Assembly (NCBI GenBank): GCA_964614375.1
Contig: CAZTLI010000062.1
Span: 1-17,164 of the forward strand
Source: CAZTLI01 sp964614375
Lineage (GTDB): Bacteria > Chloroflexota > Anaerolineae > Aggregatilineales > Phototrophicaceae
Direction of reading: 5' to 3'
Length of the DNA: 17,164 nucleotides
Shown in pieces: positions 1-6,653 of the stretch (within the stretch, counting starts at the first letter, position 1; every line of letters begins with the position of its first letter). The position numbers and the translations under genes were made by a program. Under the pieces are notes generated by a model. The model searched no databases. It was not told where the DNA came from and worked only from the letters and a program-made list of their open reading frames with translations.

Positions 1-60
1 TCTCTTTCTACGTTATTTATCCTACCACAGACCGCCCGAACATACCGACAATCAACCGCA

Positions 61-100
61 AAAATAAAAATCCGGCAGTATGTGGCAACACTCCCGGATT
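61..100 (-). terminator. Intrinsic terminator after the SDR gene
   Basis: On the minus strand AATCCGG (94-100) pairs with CCGGATT (69-75) as a perfect 7-bp stem. A T-rich tract, TTTTTATTTT, follows at 61-70. It starts about 20 nt past the SDR stop codon, the expected place for a rho-independent terminator. The 18-nt loop can pair internally (GTG/CAC around GCAA). Nothing else is recognisable in bases 1-118. Confidence 0.75.
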
Positions 101-118
101 AAATAGATGCAAAAATGA

Positions 119-889
119 CTAACGGGGAGCCATCCGAATCGCACCGTCGAGCCGAATCGTTTCGCCGTTGAGCATTTCATTTTCGACAATCGTTCGCGCG
201 AGCGCGGCAAATTCATCAGGACGCCCTAATCGAGAGGGAAAGGGCACCTGTTCCCCTAATGAAATACGTGCAGGTTCAGGTAAAGCCTCTAACAGAGGTG
301 TATCAAAAATACCCGGCGCTATCGTGCAAACCCGCACCCCATTCCGCGACAAATCGCGCGCAATCGGCAGCGTCATCCCCACGATTCCCCCTTTAGACGC
401 GGAATAAGCCGCCTGCCCGATTTGCCCATCATAGGCCGCGACAGATGCAGTGTTGACAATCACCCCGCGTTCGCCTGCTGCGTTGGCTTCGCCTTTGAGC
501 ATCTGCGCCGAACACAGGCGAATGACATTAAATGTGCCAATGAGGTTGATGCGTATCACCGTCTCAAAAATATCCAGCGGGTGCGCCGACCCGTCCTTAT
601 TGACTGTCCGCATCGCCATACCGATACCCGCGCAATTGATGTTGATGTTCAGACCGCCAAATTCGCTGACCGCCAGATCGACTGCGGCTTGCACATCCCT
701 TTCGCTGGTGACATCGGCTCTGGCAAAAATGGCATGATCACCCAATTTTTGTGCCAGTGCGACACCTTTATCTTCATCGCGGTCTAGTATGACCACATTC
801 GCACCCTGTTCGACAAACAGGCGCGCCGTTGCGCCGCCTAACCCGGATGCGCCCCCCGTCACCAGTGCTACCGAATCTTTTAGCTGCAT
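119..889 (-). CDS. SDR family NAD-dependent dehydrogenase (3-hydroxyacyl-CoA dehydrogenase type-2 like)
   Basis: A 256-residue classical short-chain dehydrogenase, full length for the family. The nucleotide-binding motif TGGASGLG is at residues 11-18. Asp36 after the second strand favours NAD(H) over NADP(H). The NCAG motif is near residue 85, and Asn114, Ser149, Tyr162 and Lys166 (YSASK) form the catalytic tetrad. The sequence after the Tyr-Lys pair (APGIFDTPLLEALPE) and overall layout resemble the HSD17B10/HSD10 branch, which oxidises short 3-hydroxyacyl-CoA in fatty acid or branched-chain amino acid breakdown. That substrate is inferred from resemblance, not visible residues. The ATG start has AAAGG 12 nt upstream. 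A terminator follows, and the gene upstream has its own, so it is probably monocistronic. A cytoplasmic enzyme is expected, as no signal peptide is present. Confidence 0.9.
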   Translation of the reverse strand: MQLKDSVALVTGGASGLGGATARLFVEQGANVVILDRDEDKGVALAQKLGDHAIFARADVTSERDVQAAVDLAVSEFGGLNININCAGIGMAMRTVNKDGSAHPLDIFETVIRINLIGTFNVIRLCSAQMLKGEANAAGERGVIVNTASVAAYDGQIGQAAYSASKGGIVGMTLPIARDLSRNGVRVCTIAPGIFDTPLLEALPEPARISLGEQVPFPSRLGRPDEFAALARTIVENEMLNGETIRLDGAIRMAPR

Positions 890-922
890 CGTCGTTTGCT
901 GCCTTTCTAAACGAGTTGTTTT

Positions 923-958
923 GAATCATCGAATCATGCTTTGATTAGGCCGAGTATA
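923..958 (-). promoter_or_regulatory. Candidate -10 box and tandem 7-bp direct repeat upstream of the SDR gene
   Basis: TATACT lies at 953-958 on the minus strand, about 64 nt before the SDR start, with no convincing -35 box. Between it and the start, GAATCAT occurs twice (923-929 and 931-937, plus-strand reading), one base apart. This could be an operator half-site pair just downstream of the transcription start. Weak evidence. Confidence 0.3.
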
Positions 959-980
959 TATGCTTAGGGGGCTTTTTGCT

Positions 981-1011
981 ATAAAACAACAGGACGGCAT
1001 CAACGCCGCCC
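981..1011 (-). terminator. Probable terminator after the exported protein gene
   Basis: The minus strand has a GC-rich stem, GGGCGGC (1005-1011) with GCCGTCC (992-998), containing one mismatch and a 6-nt loop. It is followed by TGTTGTTTTAT (981-991). It lies about 35 nt past the stop codon at 1044. The T tract is interrupted, hence moderate confidence. Confidence 0.55.
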
Positions 1012-1043
1012 CGAACGCGATTTAGTCGTTAATTGGCACGCAT

Positions 1044-1970
1044 TTAGTCATCAACGGGCGCTTCAATCACCACATCCGCATCATGGTCACTATAAACGAT
1101 GGTGGATGTAAGCGTTTGGGTGATATGCACTGTACCCAAACCCGGCACCAGACCGTCTACATCTGCATCGATATACAGAATCGTATCCACACGGTAAATT
1201 TGTTTATCATCGACCCCGATCCAGACGCTCACTTCCATCGTCATACCGACCAGCATCTGCTCCATCAGCGATTCCATATCGACACCCATACCAGCATCGA
1301 ACACCACGAACATCCCCTGAAATGCCTCAATCTGGCTGAGGATTTGCGGGTCCAGTTCCAGACTAATCACCTGCATCGTCTGCCCATCTGTGGCCTCGTC
1401 TTCATGCTCTGTGACCGAAAGGACACCGCGCCGCAAAAATTCGACATTGGCAGACCCAAAGGAATTGTTAATGAGCAAACTCGTATACTGATCGACATTG
1501 ATATTTTCGAAACCGGGAAATCCGCCGGGATTATCGGTCAAATTCACCCACCCACGCGGCAACTGACCGGCGAGCAGCGGTGACGCGTCGCGCACTTGAA
1601 TATAAAAGACGCCCTCGGTCAGCACCATCTCCATCGTCAAGCCAATTGTGCTTGTGCCTTGCCCGGTCACTTCGGAGACGATGACCTGTTGGTTGGTGAG
1701 TTGCAACGCCGTGACCTGCCCATCCTCCAGTGTCATCACACCGTCCAAATCCTGTGTGATCGTTTGTACAACGGTCACACCCGTGTTGGTGGAGACTTCC
1801 TGGTCGATGCTGTTTGTCCCGGTCATACGCACGCTGGCGACGGCATACAAATCATCATAAGCCGATGCCACATGCTCAATCAGGATGACATCATCTTCGC
1901 TCAAATCCTGTGCCGACACAGTTGTGATTGCCAGCAGCACAACCAAAACCACACCTATCCACTTCTGCAT
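1044..1970 (-). CDS. Exported protein of unknown function (possible LolA/LppX-type fold)
   Basis: A 308-residue protein with a signal peptide: MQKW start, hydrophobic core around residues 5-18, likely cleavage after VSA20 before Gln. The residue before the cut is Ala, so there is no lipobox and the protein should be secreted or released outside the membrane. The mature part is acidic, rich in Thr, Val and Gln, and appears all-beta by alternation, with no cysteines. Chloroflexota genomes often carry such proteins, and the layout recalls the LolA/LppX lipoprotein-carrier fold, but I see no diagnostic motif and treat that as a guess. The start at 1970 has AAAGG 10 nt upstream. An upstream in-frame start at 2000 has no such site and would put ten charged residues before the signal. 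Divergent from the collagen-like gene. Confidence 0.75.
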   Translation of the reverse strand: MQKWIGVVLVVLLAITTVSAQDLSEDDVILIEHVASAYDDLYAVASVRMTGTNSIDQEVSTNTGVTVVQTITQDLDGVMTLEDGQVTALQLTNQQVIVSEVTGQGTSTIGLTMEMVLTEGVFYIQVRDASPLLAGQLPRGWVNLTDNPGGFPGFENINVDQYTSLLINNSFGSANVEFLRRGVLSVTEHEDEATDGQTMQVISLELDPQILSQIEAFQGMFVVFDAGMGVDMESLMEQMLVGMTMEVSVWIGVDDKQIYRVDTILYIDADVDGLVPGLGTVHITQTLTSTIVYSDHDADVVIEAPVDD

Positions 1971-2001
1971 GTTTCTCTGCCCTTTCACTCTATTTGCCAA
2001 A

Positions 2002-2048
2002 TCTGGCCTGTTTTCACCAGTATATAACGATTTTCAAACTCTGGCCTG
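2002..2048. promoter_or_regulatory. 9-bp direct repeat around the -10 box in the divergent control region
   Basis: TCTGGCCTG occurs at 2002-2010 and again at 2040-2048, 38 bp apart. Between them is a minus-strand TATACT (2019-2024), the likely -10 of the exported protein gene. The right copy lies six bases from the candidate -35 of the collagen-like gene. This could let one regulator control both divergent genes. The repeat is seen directly; its function is inferred. Confidence 0.35.
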
Positions 2049-2053
2049 ATAAA

Positions 2054-2082
2054 TTGCGCTAAAAATTTTTACGTCATAGAAT
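2054..2082 (+). promoter_or_regulatory. Candidate sigma70-type promoter of the collagen-like gene
   Basis: TTGCGC (2054-2059), a 17-bp spacer, then TAGAAT (2077-2082), five of six matches to the -10 consensus. It would start transcription near 2089, leaving about a 48-nt leader before ATG 2137. Confidence 0.4.
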
Positions 2083-2136
2083 ATGAGGGTTGATAAATAC
2101 AAACACATTCATGACATGTGAAAGGTAGATTTAGAC

Positions 2137-2634
2137 ATGAATCAGTCGGAAACAAATTGGGGGATGGTCGCTGTTATTGTGGTCGTATCCGTTATCCTCA
2201 GTGTATTGATTACATCGGCAATCATTGGTGAGGGGCCACAGGGCGAACCGGGTCCGGCGGGGGAAGCAGGCCCGGCAGGTGAGCAAGGTGAATCCGGCCC
2301 GGCGGGAGAAGCAGGTCCGGCAGGTGAACAGGGTGAACCCGGCCCGGCAGGTGAACAAGGGCCAGCCGGCGAACAGGGGCCAGCCGGTGTAAGTGAGTAT
2401 GAAATCGTGACGCGCGGTGGTCAACTCGGTCAGGGCAGCAACGGTAACTTCTCCGCCGCTTGCCCGGATGGAAAGCAAGTTCTGGGTGGCGGTTATGCCA
2501 GCAGTGCGCGTTCGGTCAATGTTTGGGTCAATGGGCCAAATGCCGCTGGTACGGCATGGAACGTTTCAGCGGTCAATAACGGCTCATCGGTTACGATTAC
2601 AGCGTATGCGATTTGCGCCGTTGTCGAATCGTAA
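2137..2634 (+). CDS. Membrane-anchored collagen-like protein
   Basis: A 165-residue protein in three parts. Residues 1-10 are a short cytoplasmic tail and about 11-30 form one hydrophobic membrane helix. Residues 33-83 are 17 uninterrupted Gly-X-Y triplets built from GPA, GEQ, GEA and GEP/GES. Residues about 87-165 form a compact Gly/Asn/Val-rich domain with two cysteines, C109 and C160. The Pro and Glu content suits a collagen-type triple helix, so the protein should be a surface-exposed trimer with the C-terminal domain as head or trimerisation cap. Similar end domains (CPxGKxVLGGG start, AxC near the end) occur in other bacteria, sometimes after collagen repeats; this is from memory. The X/Y positions hold no Lys or Arg, so the stalk is strongly anionic. 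AAAGG lies 11 nt before the ATG. Function is unknown; adhesion or a surface spike is plausible. Confidence 0.85.
   Translation: MNQSETNWGMVAVIVVVSVILSVLITSAIIGEGPQGEPGPAGEAGPAGEQGESGPAGEAGPAGEQGEPGPAGEQGPAGEQGPAGVSEYEIVTRGGQLGQGSNGNFSAACPDGKQVLGGGYASSARSVNVWVNGPNAAGTAWNVSAVNNGSSVTITAYAICAVVES
2230..2388 (+). repeat. In-gene tandem repeat encoding Gly-X-Y triplets
   Basis: The collagen stalk is built from a 45-nt unit, protein GEPGPAGEAGPAGEQ. It appears nearly twice (residues 36-50 and 51-65), then as shortened copies ending in GPAGEQ units to residue 83. Codons differ between copies (GGT/GGC, CCG/CCA), so the expansion is not brand new. Such arrays can change length by slippage or recombination. 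Confidence 0.7.
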
Positions 2635-2658
2635 GTATTCACCATAGAAGCTAACAAC

Positions 2659-2690
2659 ATCGCGCGCGGTCTGCTTCGGCTGCGCGCGAT
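2659..2690. terminator. GC-rich hairpin between convergent genes
   Basis: ATCGCGCGC (2659-2667) and GCGCGCGAT (2682-2690) form a perfect 9-bp stem with a 14-nt loop that includes a GC-TTCG-GC tetraloop motif. It sits between two convergent stop codons (2634 and 2696). No T run follows on either strand, so it could be a weak bidirectional terminator or a transcript-end stabiliser. Confidence 0.5.
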
Positions 2691-2695
2691 TGATT

Positions 2696-4528
2696 CTAGG
2701 CTTCTTTCTCGGCAGGTTCAGACACGGGCAACCCGGCAAGTGCCATAATTTTCAGCGCATTGGTCGTCGGGCAGGGGCCGGGACGCAGCACATAATCGAA
2801 CACCATGCGTTCGCCCGACACATCCTCGCGAAAGTGAAAATTCCGCAGCGAAGGCAGTTGATCCGCCAGCTTGACCAGTTCGAGGTCATGCGTGGCGATG
2901 AGTCCCAGGCCATTGCCATTCACTAAAGCACGGATATACGCCCGACTGCCCTGCAAGCGTTCGCGGTTATTCGTCCCACGAAAGATTTCGTCAATCACAA
3001 AAAACAACGGCAGGGCATCATCCTGATAGAGCGCATCGAGCAGCGTTTTCAAGCGGCGCACCTCGGCGTAAAAATAGGAGATACCATCATCCAGCGAGTC
3101 AGTGACGCGAATGCAGCTCAACAGTCGAAACAGACTCGTTTCCAGCAGCGCGGCATTGACCACACTCCCGGCATAGGCCAGACACAGATTAATGCCCAGC
3201 GTCCGCAGGAATGAACTTTTCCCCGCCATATTGGAGCCGGTCAATACGACCACTTCGCCCCGTTCAGACAGTGCAAAGTCATTGCAGACGCGCGTCTCAT
3301 CAGCAATCAATGGATGCCCGATTTGTATGGCACGTAAACGACTTGTGCCCACGTCAGCAAATTGTGGGAAGGTATAGTCCGGGTTGAGATAAGCAAAATT
3401 CGCCAGTGACGACACGACTTCCAGTTCCGTCCATACATCCAACCATGCCGGCATTCGTTCTGCCAGATTCATCTTCTGGGCATACAGGCGCTCGATAAAG
3501 AACAAATCCCACGGGACAACGGCGTTGAGCAGCATCCAGATATAGAAATTTTGCTGCATACTCGCCGCCGCCAGCAGCCATGTCACCCGGCGCAAATGCC
3601 GCGATGGACGGTCGCTCAACACAGGCGCACACAGTTCCTGCAATTTTGGCGCATTGCGAAAGGGATGCCCCTCTATCAAACGCATGACGGCGCTAATCTG
3701 CCGCAGGCTGTCATTCAGCATCGCCGCATTGTCAAACAAGCCCTTAATCACCTGCCATTGACTCAACACCAGCAGCGCATAGACGGCCCATGTCAGAATC
3801 CAGATGGGCGGCAGCGCATCGAACGCAGAGAACAGAAACAGGATGACATTGGCAGCAGCCAATCCAAATAGCCCATTCAACAACCCGCGCGGCGAACGGG
3901 GCAGCGTATCGGCCTGTATCCAACTGAGCAGCTTATGTATATCGTGGCGGGGTTGCATATCGTCCAGCGATTGGCGGGCGGCAACGACTAACCGATGCCG
4001 GAAAATCGTCTGGTCGATACATTCGCGCACCCGCGCCTGTCGCTGCTGAATGGTCGATAAATCCGGCGTGAGATAGAGCAGCCACTCGCGCAGTCGTTCT
4101 CGCGCCGGTTGTGTCACACAGGTGTTGATGAGACGATGTAACTGCCCCAGATCAAAATCGAGTTCCACAGGATGCAAACTGCGCGAATGAACCTCGCATG
4201 GCGGGATATGTGCCCAGTCCAGACACGCCCGGGCTATTTGGCTGTGTTTCTGGTCGCGCCAGAGCGTATGCGCGGCAGTATCACGCTTAAGCGCATTGTG
4301 TAAAACAACGACGATGATAAAACTGCCCACAAACCCAATGCCACCTATCCAGAATGCCGCCGTCCAACTGCTGAACAGTAACCAGGCCATCATGGGCAAG
4401 CCAATCAGCACAATTCCAAGCCGGATATTGGCGAAACGGGCGCTGGTCGCGTTCAGGCGGTCAAGGTCGTGGTCGATGCGGCGGATTTGCCGTTCAATGG
4501 CGGCGAGACGGCGTTGTTTAGCGGTCAA
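2696..4528 (-). CDS. Membrane-associated MutS-family ATPase without mismatch-recognition domain
   Basis: A 610-residue protein. Its last third is a MutS-type ABC ATPase: P-loop TGSNMAGKSS (430-439), Walker B VIDE (511-514) followed by IFRGTNNRE, and the switch histidine in ATHD (545-548). The middle (about 120-400) looks like MutS core/lever helices. The N-terminal mismatch-binding domain of true MutS is absent. Instead there is a basic helix (1-30), two hydrophobic segments (about 34-52 and 56-77), and a second pair (about 220-238 and 241-259), so membrane insertion is likely. Such proteins are annotated as 'MutS family DNA mismatch repair protein', but without mismatch-binding residues and with membrane helices a classical repair role is doubtful. 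The start is TTG; an upstream in-frame TGA excludes much extension, no good SD is seen, and a TATGAT box lies at 4543-4548. Confidence 0.85.
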   Translation of the reverse strand: MTAKQRRLAAIERQIRRIDHDLDRLNATSARFANIRLGIVLIGLPMMAWLLFSSWTAAFWIGGIGFVGSFIIVVVLHNALKRDTAAHTLWRDQKHSQIARACLDWAHIPPCEVHSRSLHPVELDFDLGQLHRLINTCVTQPARERLREWLLYLTPDLSTIQQRQARVRECIDQTIFRHRLVVAARQSLDDMQPRHDIHKLLSWIQADTLPRSPRGLLNGLFGLAAANVILFLFSAFDALPPIWILTWAVYALLVLSQWQVIKGLFDNAAMLNDSLRQISAVMRLIEGHPFRNAPKLQELCAPVLSDRPSRHLRRVTWLLAAASMQQNFYIWMLLNAVVPWDLFFIERLYAQKMNLAERMPAWLDVWTELEVVSSLANFAYLNPDYTFPQFADVGTSRLRAIQIGHPLIADETRVCNDFALSERGEVVVLTGSNMAGKSSFLRTLGINLCLAYAGSVVNAALLETSLFRLLSCIRVTDSLDDGISYFYAEVRRLKTLLDALYQDDALPLFFVIDEIFRGTNNRERLQGSRAYIRALVNGNGLGLIATHDLELVKLADQLPSLRNFHFREDVSGERMVFDYVLRPGPCPTTNALKIMALAGLPVSEPAEKEA

Positions 4529-4554
4529 GGTGCTGTGTCCATATCATAATCAAC

Positions 4555-4586
4555 AAAAATCGAGGCCGATCAGCAGATCGCCCTCG
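4555..4586 (-). terminator. Intrinsic terminator after the M20 amidohydrolase gene
   Basis: Minus-strand stem: CGAGG with CCTCG (4582-4586 and 4561-4565), a G/G mismatch, then CGATC with GATCG closing on TGCT, followed by ATTTTTG. It lies about 30 nt past the stop codon at 4615 and separates the amidohydrolase from the MutS-like gene downstream. Confidence 0.8.
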
Positions 4587-4614
4587 TTAACATACCATGA
4601 TTTACTGGGGAACG

Positions 4615-5790
4615 TTATGCCTTTTCACGCAGCAGACGTACAGCCGTCTCCGCCAGCACTGCCGCACCTGTCGAAAAGCAGCTTTCGTCAATGTCAAAAA
4701 TGGGGCTGTGATGCGGGCGAGGTAGATCGCCAATTTCCGCGCCGAGGAAGAACATCGCGCCCGGTGCTTTTTGGGTCATATAAGCGAAGTCTTCCGCGCC
4801 CATCATCGGGTCGGCCTGAATCGTGTTATCGCTGCCGATGGTCTCGCTCGATACCTGTGTTATCAAGTCGGCGACTGCCGGATCGTTATAGAGCGATGGA
4901 TAGCCCCGACTGATGCTCAGGTCATAATCGCCGCCGAAACTGCGTGTGAGCGCCAGCGCCTTTTCCAATTCTTCATGCAGGAATACCCGCGTTTCTTCAT
5001 CAAAGCTGCGGATTGTCCCGCTGAGTTTGACTTCGTGCGGGATGACATTGGGCGCGACTCCGGCGTGAATCGTGCCAACGGTGATGACGGAGGCTTTGGT
5101 CGGATTGAGTCGGCGTGACCGAATCGCCTGTATCGCATTAATGACCTGCGCTTGCATCCAGATGGGGTCAAGCCCCTGATGCGGTGACGCGCCATGACAG
5201 CCTTCACCTTTCACAGTCGCATAAAAGCTGTCTACCGCTGCCAGCACATGCCCACCGGCGATTTCAATCGTGCCGCTTTTCACCTGACTGCCCACATGCA
5301 GCGCAATCACGGCATCGAGTTCTTCCAGGGCCTTATCGTCAATCATACGGGTTGCGCCGCTGTGCCCTTCACTGTCCCAACGTTCTTCACTCGGTTGGAA
5401 CAACAGCCGTATTTCACCGCCGGGACGGTCTGGCATGTCATTGAGCATCTTCGCCACACCCATCAGTATGGCTGTGTGGGCATCGTGACCACAGGCGTGC
5501 ATTTTGCCCGGCGTCTGCGATTTATAGGGCACGTCATTGGCTTCATCTATTGGCAGCGCGTCCATATCCGCCCGAATACCGACTCGCGGGCCGTTGCCAT
5601 CGCCAATCCGCGCCACAACGCCCGTAATCCCCACGCCCACTTCAACTTCCAGACCCATCGCCCGCAGATTATCCGCCACAAAACGCGAGGTGCGCTGCTC
5701 CTCAAACCCCAATTCCGGGTGCATGTGAATGGTGCGCCGCCATTGCACAAGTTGATCTTGTAAAGATTTGGCCTTTTCCAAAAACGACAT
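4615..5790 (-). CDS. M20 family metallo-amidohydrolase (amino-acid amidohydrolase / hippurate hydrolase type)
   Basis: A 391-residue M20D-type peptidase/amidohydrolase of normal length. It should use two metal ions to hydrolyse N-acyl amino acids or related amides in the cytoplasm. Visible ligands: Cys100 and His102 in MHACGHDAH, Glu135-Glu136 in FQPSEE, His165 in ALHVG, and a late His in RPHHSP (about 360). Further conserved marks are RADMDALP (about 73-80) and GAEDFAYM (331-338). Cys100 in place of Asp is typical of the aminoacylase/IAA-amino-acid hydrolase/hippuricase branch. The exact substrate cannot be read. The chosen ATG has AAAGG 10 nt upstream. An in-frame start at 5859 lies upstream of the TATAAT box at 5833-5838, so it is unlikely to be used. 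Flanked by terminators on both sides, so probably a single-gene unit. Confidence 0.9.
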   Translation of the reverse strand: MSFLEKAKSLQDQLVQWRRTIHMHPELGFEEQRTSRFVADNLRAMGLEVEVGVGITGVVARIGDGNGPRVGIRADMDALPIDEANDVPYKSQTPGKMHACGHDAHTAILMGVAKMLNDMPDRPGGEIRLLFQPSEERWDSEGHSGATRMIDDKALEELDAVIALHVGSQVKSGTIEIAGGHVLAAVDSFYATVKGEGCHGASPHQGLDPIWMQAQVINAIQAIRSRRLNPTKASVITVGTIHAGVAPNVIPHEVKLSGTIRSFDEETRVFLHEELEKALALTRSFGGDYDLSISRGYPSLYNDPAVADLITQVSSETIGSDNTIQADPMMGAEDFAYMTQKAPGAMFFLGAEIGDLPRPHHSPIFDIDESCFSTGAAVLAETAVRLLREKA

Positions 5791-5832
5791 CGCCTTCTTG
5801 CCTTTCACCTCACTAAATTCAGCACGCGGCAG

Positions 5833-5838
5833 ATTATA
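5833..5838 (-). promoter_or_regulatory. -10 box of the M20 amidohydrolase gene
   Basis: A perfect TATAAT on the minus strand, 42 nt before ATG 5790 and just downstream of the previous gene's terminator. No clear -35 box is seen. Its place supports the short form of the protein. Confidence 0.5.
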
Positions 5839-5871
5839 GCGCGAATCAACCTCGCGCATGAGTCCACCGTG

Positions 5872-5915
5872 ATAAAAACCCGAATCGGCACTGACGGGAA
5901 TGCCCGTGCCGATTC
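5872..5915 (-). terminator. Intrinsic terminator after the receiver-domain gene
   Basis: Minus-strand GAATCGGCAC and GTGCCGATTC arms (5906-5915 and 5882-5891) form a perfect 10-bp stem. The loop can pair further (CGGG/CCCG). The tract GGGTTTTTAT follows. It lies about 130 nt after the receiver gene's stop. The 5916-6046 stretch between them has no gene I can support. Confidence 0.8.
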
Positions 5916-6046
5916 TGTTGAAGGGTTTGGGATTGAGGGAACTTGTTCTGGCATAGCAGGAGTACGCAAAGGGTTTAGGGCACTGTCGTTTGACGCACCA
6001 CCGCTTTTGCCTATCGAGTCAACCCGATTGAAATGACAACATCGCC

Positions 6047-6475
6047 TCAAAAATTGAAGTGGTCGGCGAAGTCCGGTATATCAACCAGTAGACTGAGTAA
6101 ATCGCGCACAAACGTCGTCGCTGTCAGGGGTTTGGTGAGGTAGTTATGAAAGCCCGACGCAATCGCCCGCTGCCGCCCTTCCATCCAATTTTCAGCGGTG
6201 AGCGCAATCACGGGCACATCGGCAGTGGCGCGGTTTGCCTTCAACGTCTTGATAAATGTCCACCCATCCATCACCGGCATCGACAAATCGCTGATAATGA
6301 AATGCGGTTGGACTTCGGACAGTACCGCTAGTGCCTCGTGTCCATTGACCGCGGTAAAGACTGTCGCGCCATAATGACGCAGCAGCGTACTCGCAATATC
6401 AAGGCTGTTGGGGTCGTCATCCACCACCAGCACAATCCATCCATCGAGAATATCTTCCGGCAACTCGTTCGCCAT
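6047..6475 (-). CDS. Single-domain response regulator (CheY-like receiver)
   Basis: A 142-residue protein that is essentially one receiver domain. The acidic pocket is VVDDDP (17-22), the phospho-acceptor Asp63 lies in ISDLSMP, the switch Thr is in ALTA (T93), and the invariant Lys115 is in LTKPL. There is no DNA-binding or output domain, so it should act by binding a partner, or as a phosphorelay shuttle. No kinase gene is adjacent; the nearest, at 10372-11523, has its own receiver, so pairing is speculative. The ATG is preceded by GGGGAAGG about 10 nt upstream, and a perfect TATAAT lies at 6518-6523. Divergent from the ABC ATPase gene. Confidence 0.9.
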   Translation of the reverse strand: MANELPEDILDGWIVLVVDDDPNSLDIASTLLRHYGATVFTAVNGHEALAVLSEVQPHFIISDLSMPVMDGWTFIKTLKANRATADVPVIALTAENWMEGRQRAIASGFHNYLTKPLTATTFVRDLLSLLVDIPDFADHFNF

Positions 6476-6517
6476 AAACCATCAACCTTCCCCACCTGAA
6501 TGCCGCCTTTTCCTGAC

Positions 6518-6523
6518 ATTATA
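6518..6523 (-). promoter_or_regulatory. -10 box of the receiver-domain gene
   Basis: TATAAT on the minus strand, 42 nt before the ATG at 6475, in the 178-bp divergent region shared with the ABC gene. No strong -35 box is visible. The ABC side has a weaker TATGCT at 6606-6611. Confidence 0.4.
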
Positions 6524-6653
6524 TAACAGACCGCCTATCCTGCGATAAATCTACAACTGTTTCAGCAGAAATTTATATCAATCTTACGAGAGTTTGGGAT
6601 GAGAATATGCTAAAATGTGGCGGAACAAACAAGCAAACACAATCAGGTTCTCT

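Noticed and set aside
422..787. 121-residue plus-strand open frame opposite the SDR gene
   Set aside because: Fully inside a well-supported gene on the other strand; the product is compositionally random with no motif.
1083..1583. 166-residue plus-strand frame, His- and Ile-rich
   Set aside because: Antisense to the exported protein gene; the His-rich text is the mirror of Asp/Val/Met codons.
2230..2388. Repeats considered as a CRISPR array
   Set aside because: Repeat unit is 45 nt and contiguous, without unique spacers, and it encodes Gly-X-Y triplets in frame.
2131..2478. 115-residue minus-strand frame with repeated Phe-Thr-Cys-Arg text
   Set aside because: Mirror image of the Gly-X-Y repeat; the repetition explains the open frame.
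4296..4913. 205-residue plus-strand frame
   Set aside because: Runs across the end of one gene, an intrinsic terminator and the start of another on the opposite strand; Arg/Ser-rich noise.
5805..6050. 81-residue minus-strand frame between the receiver and M20 genes
   Set aside because: Contains the terminator hairpin and the M20 promoter, starts with TTG overlapping the receiver stop, and has no recognisable composition or motif.
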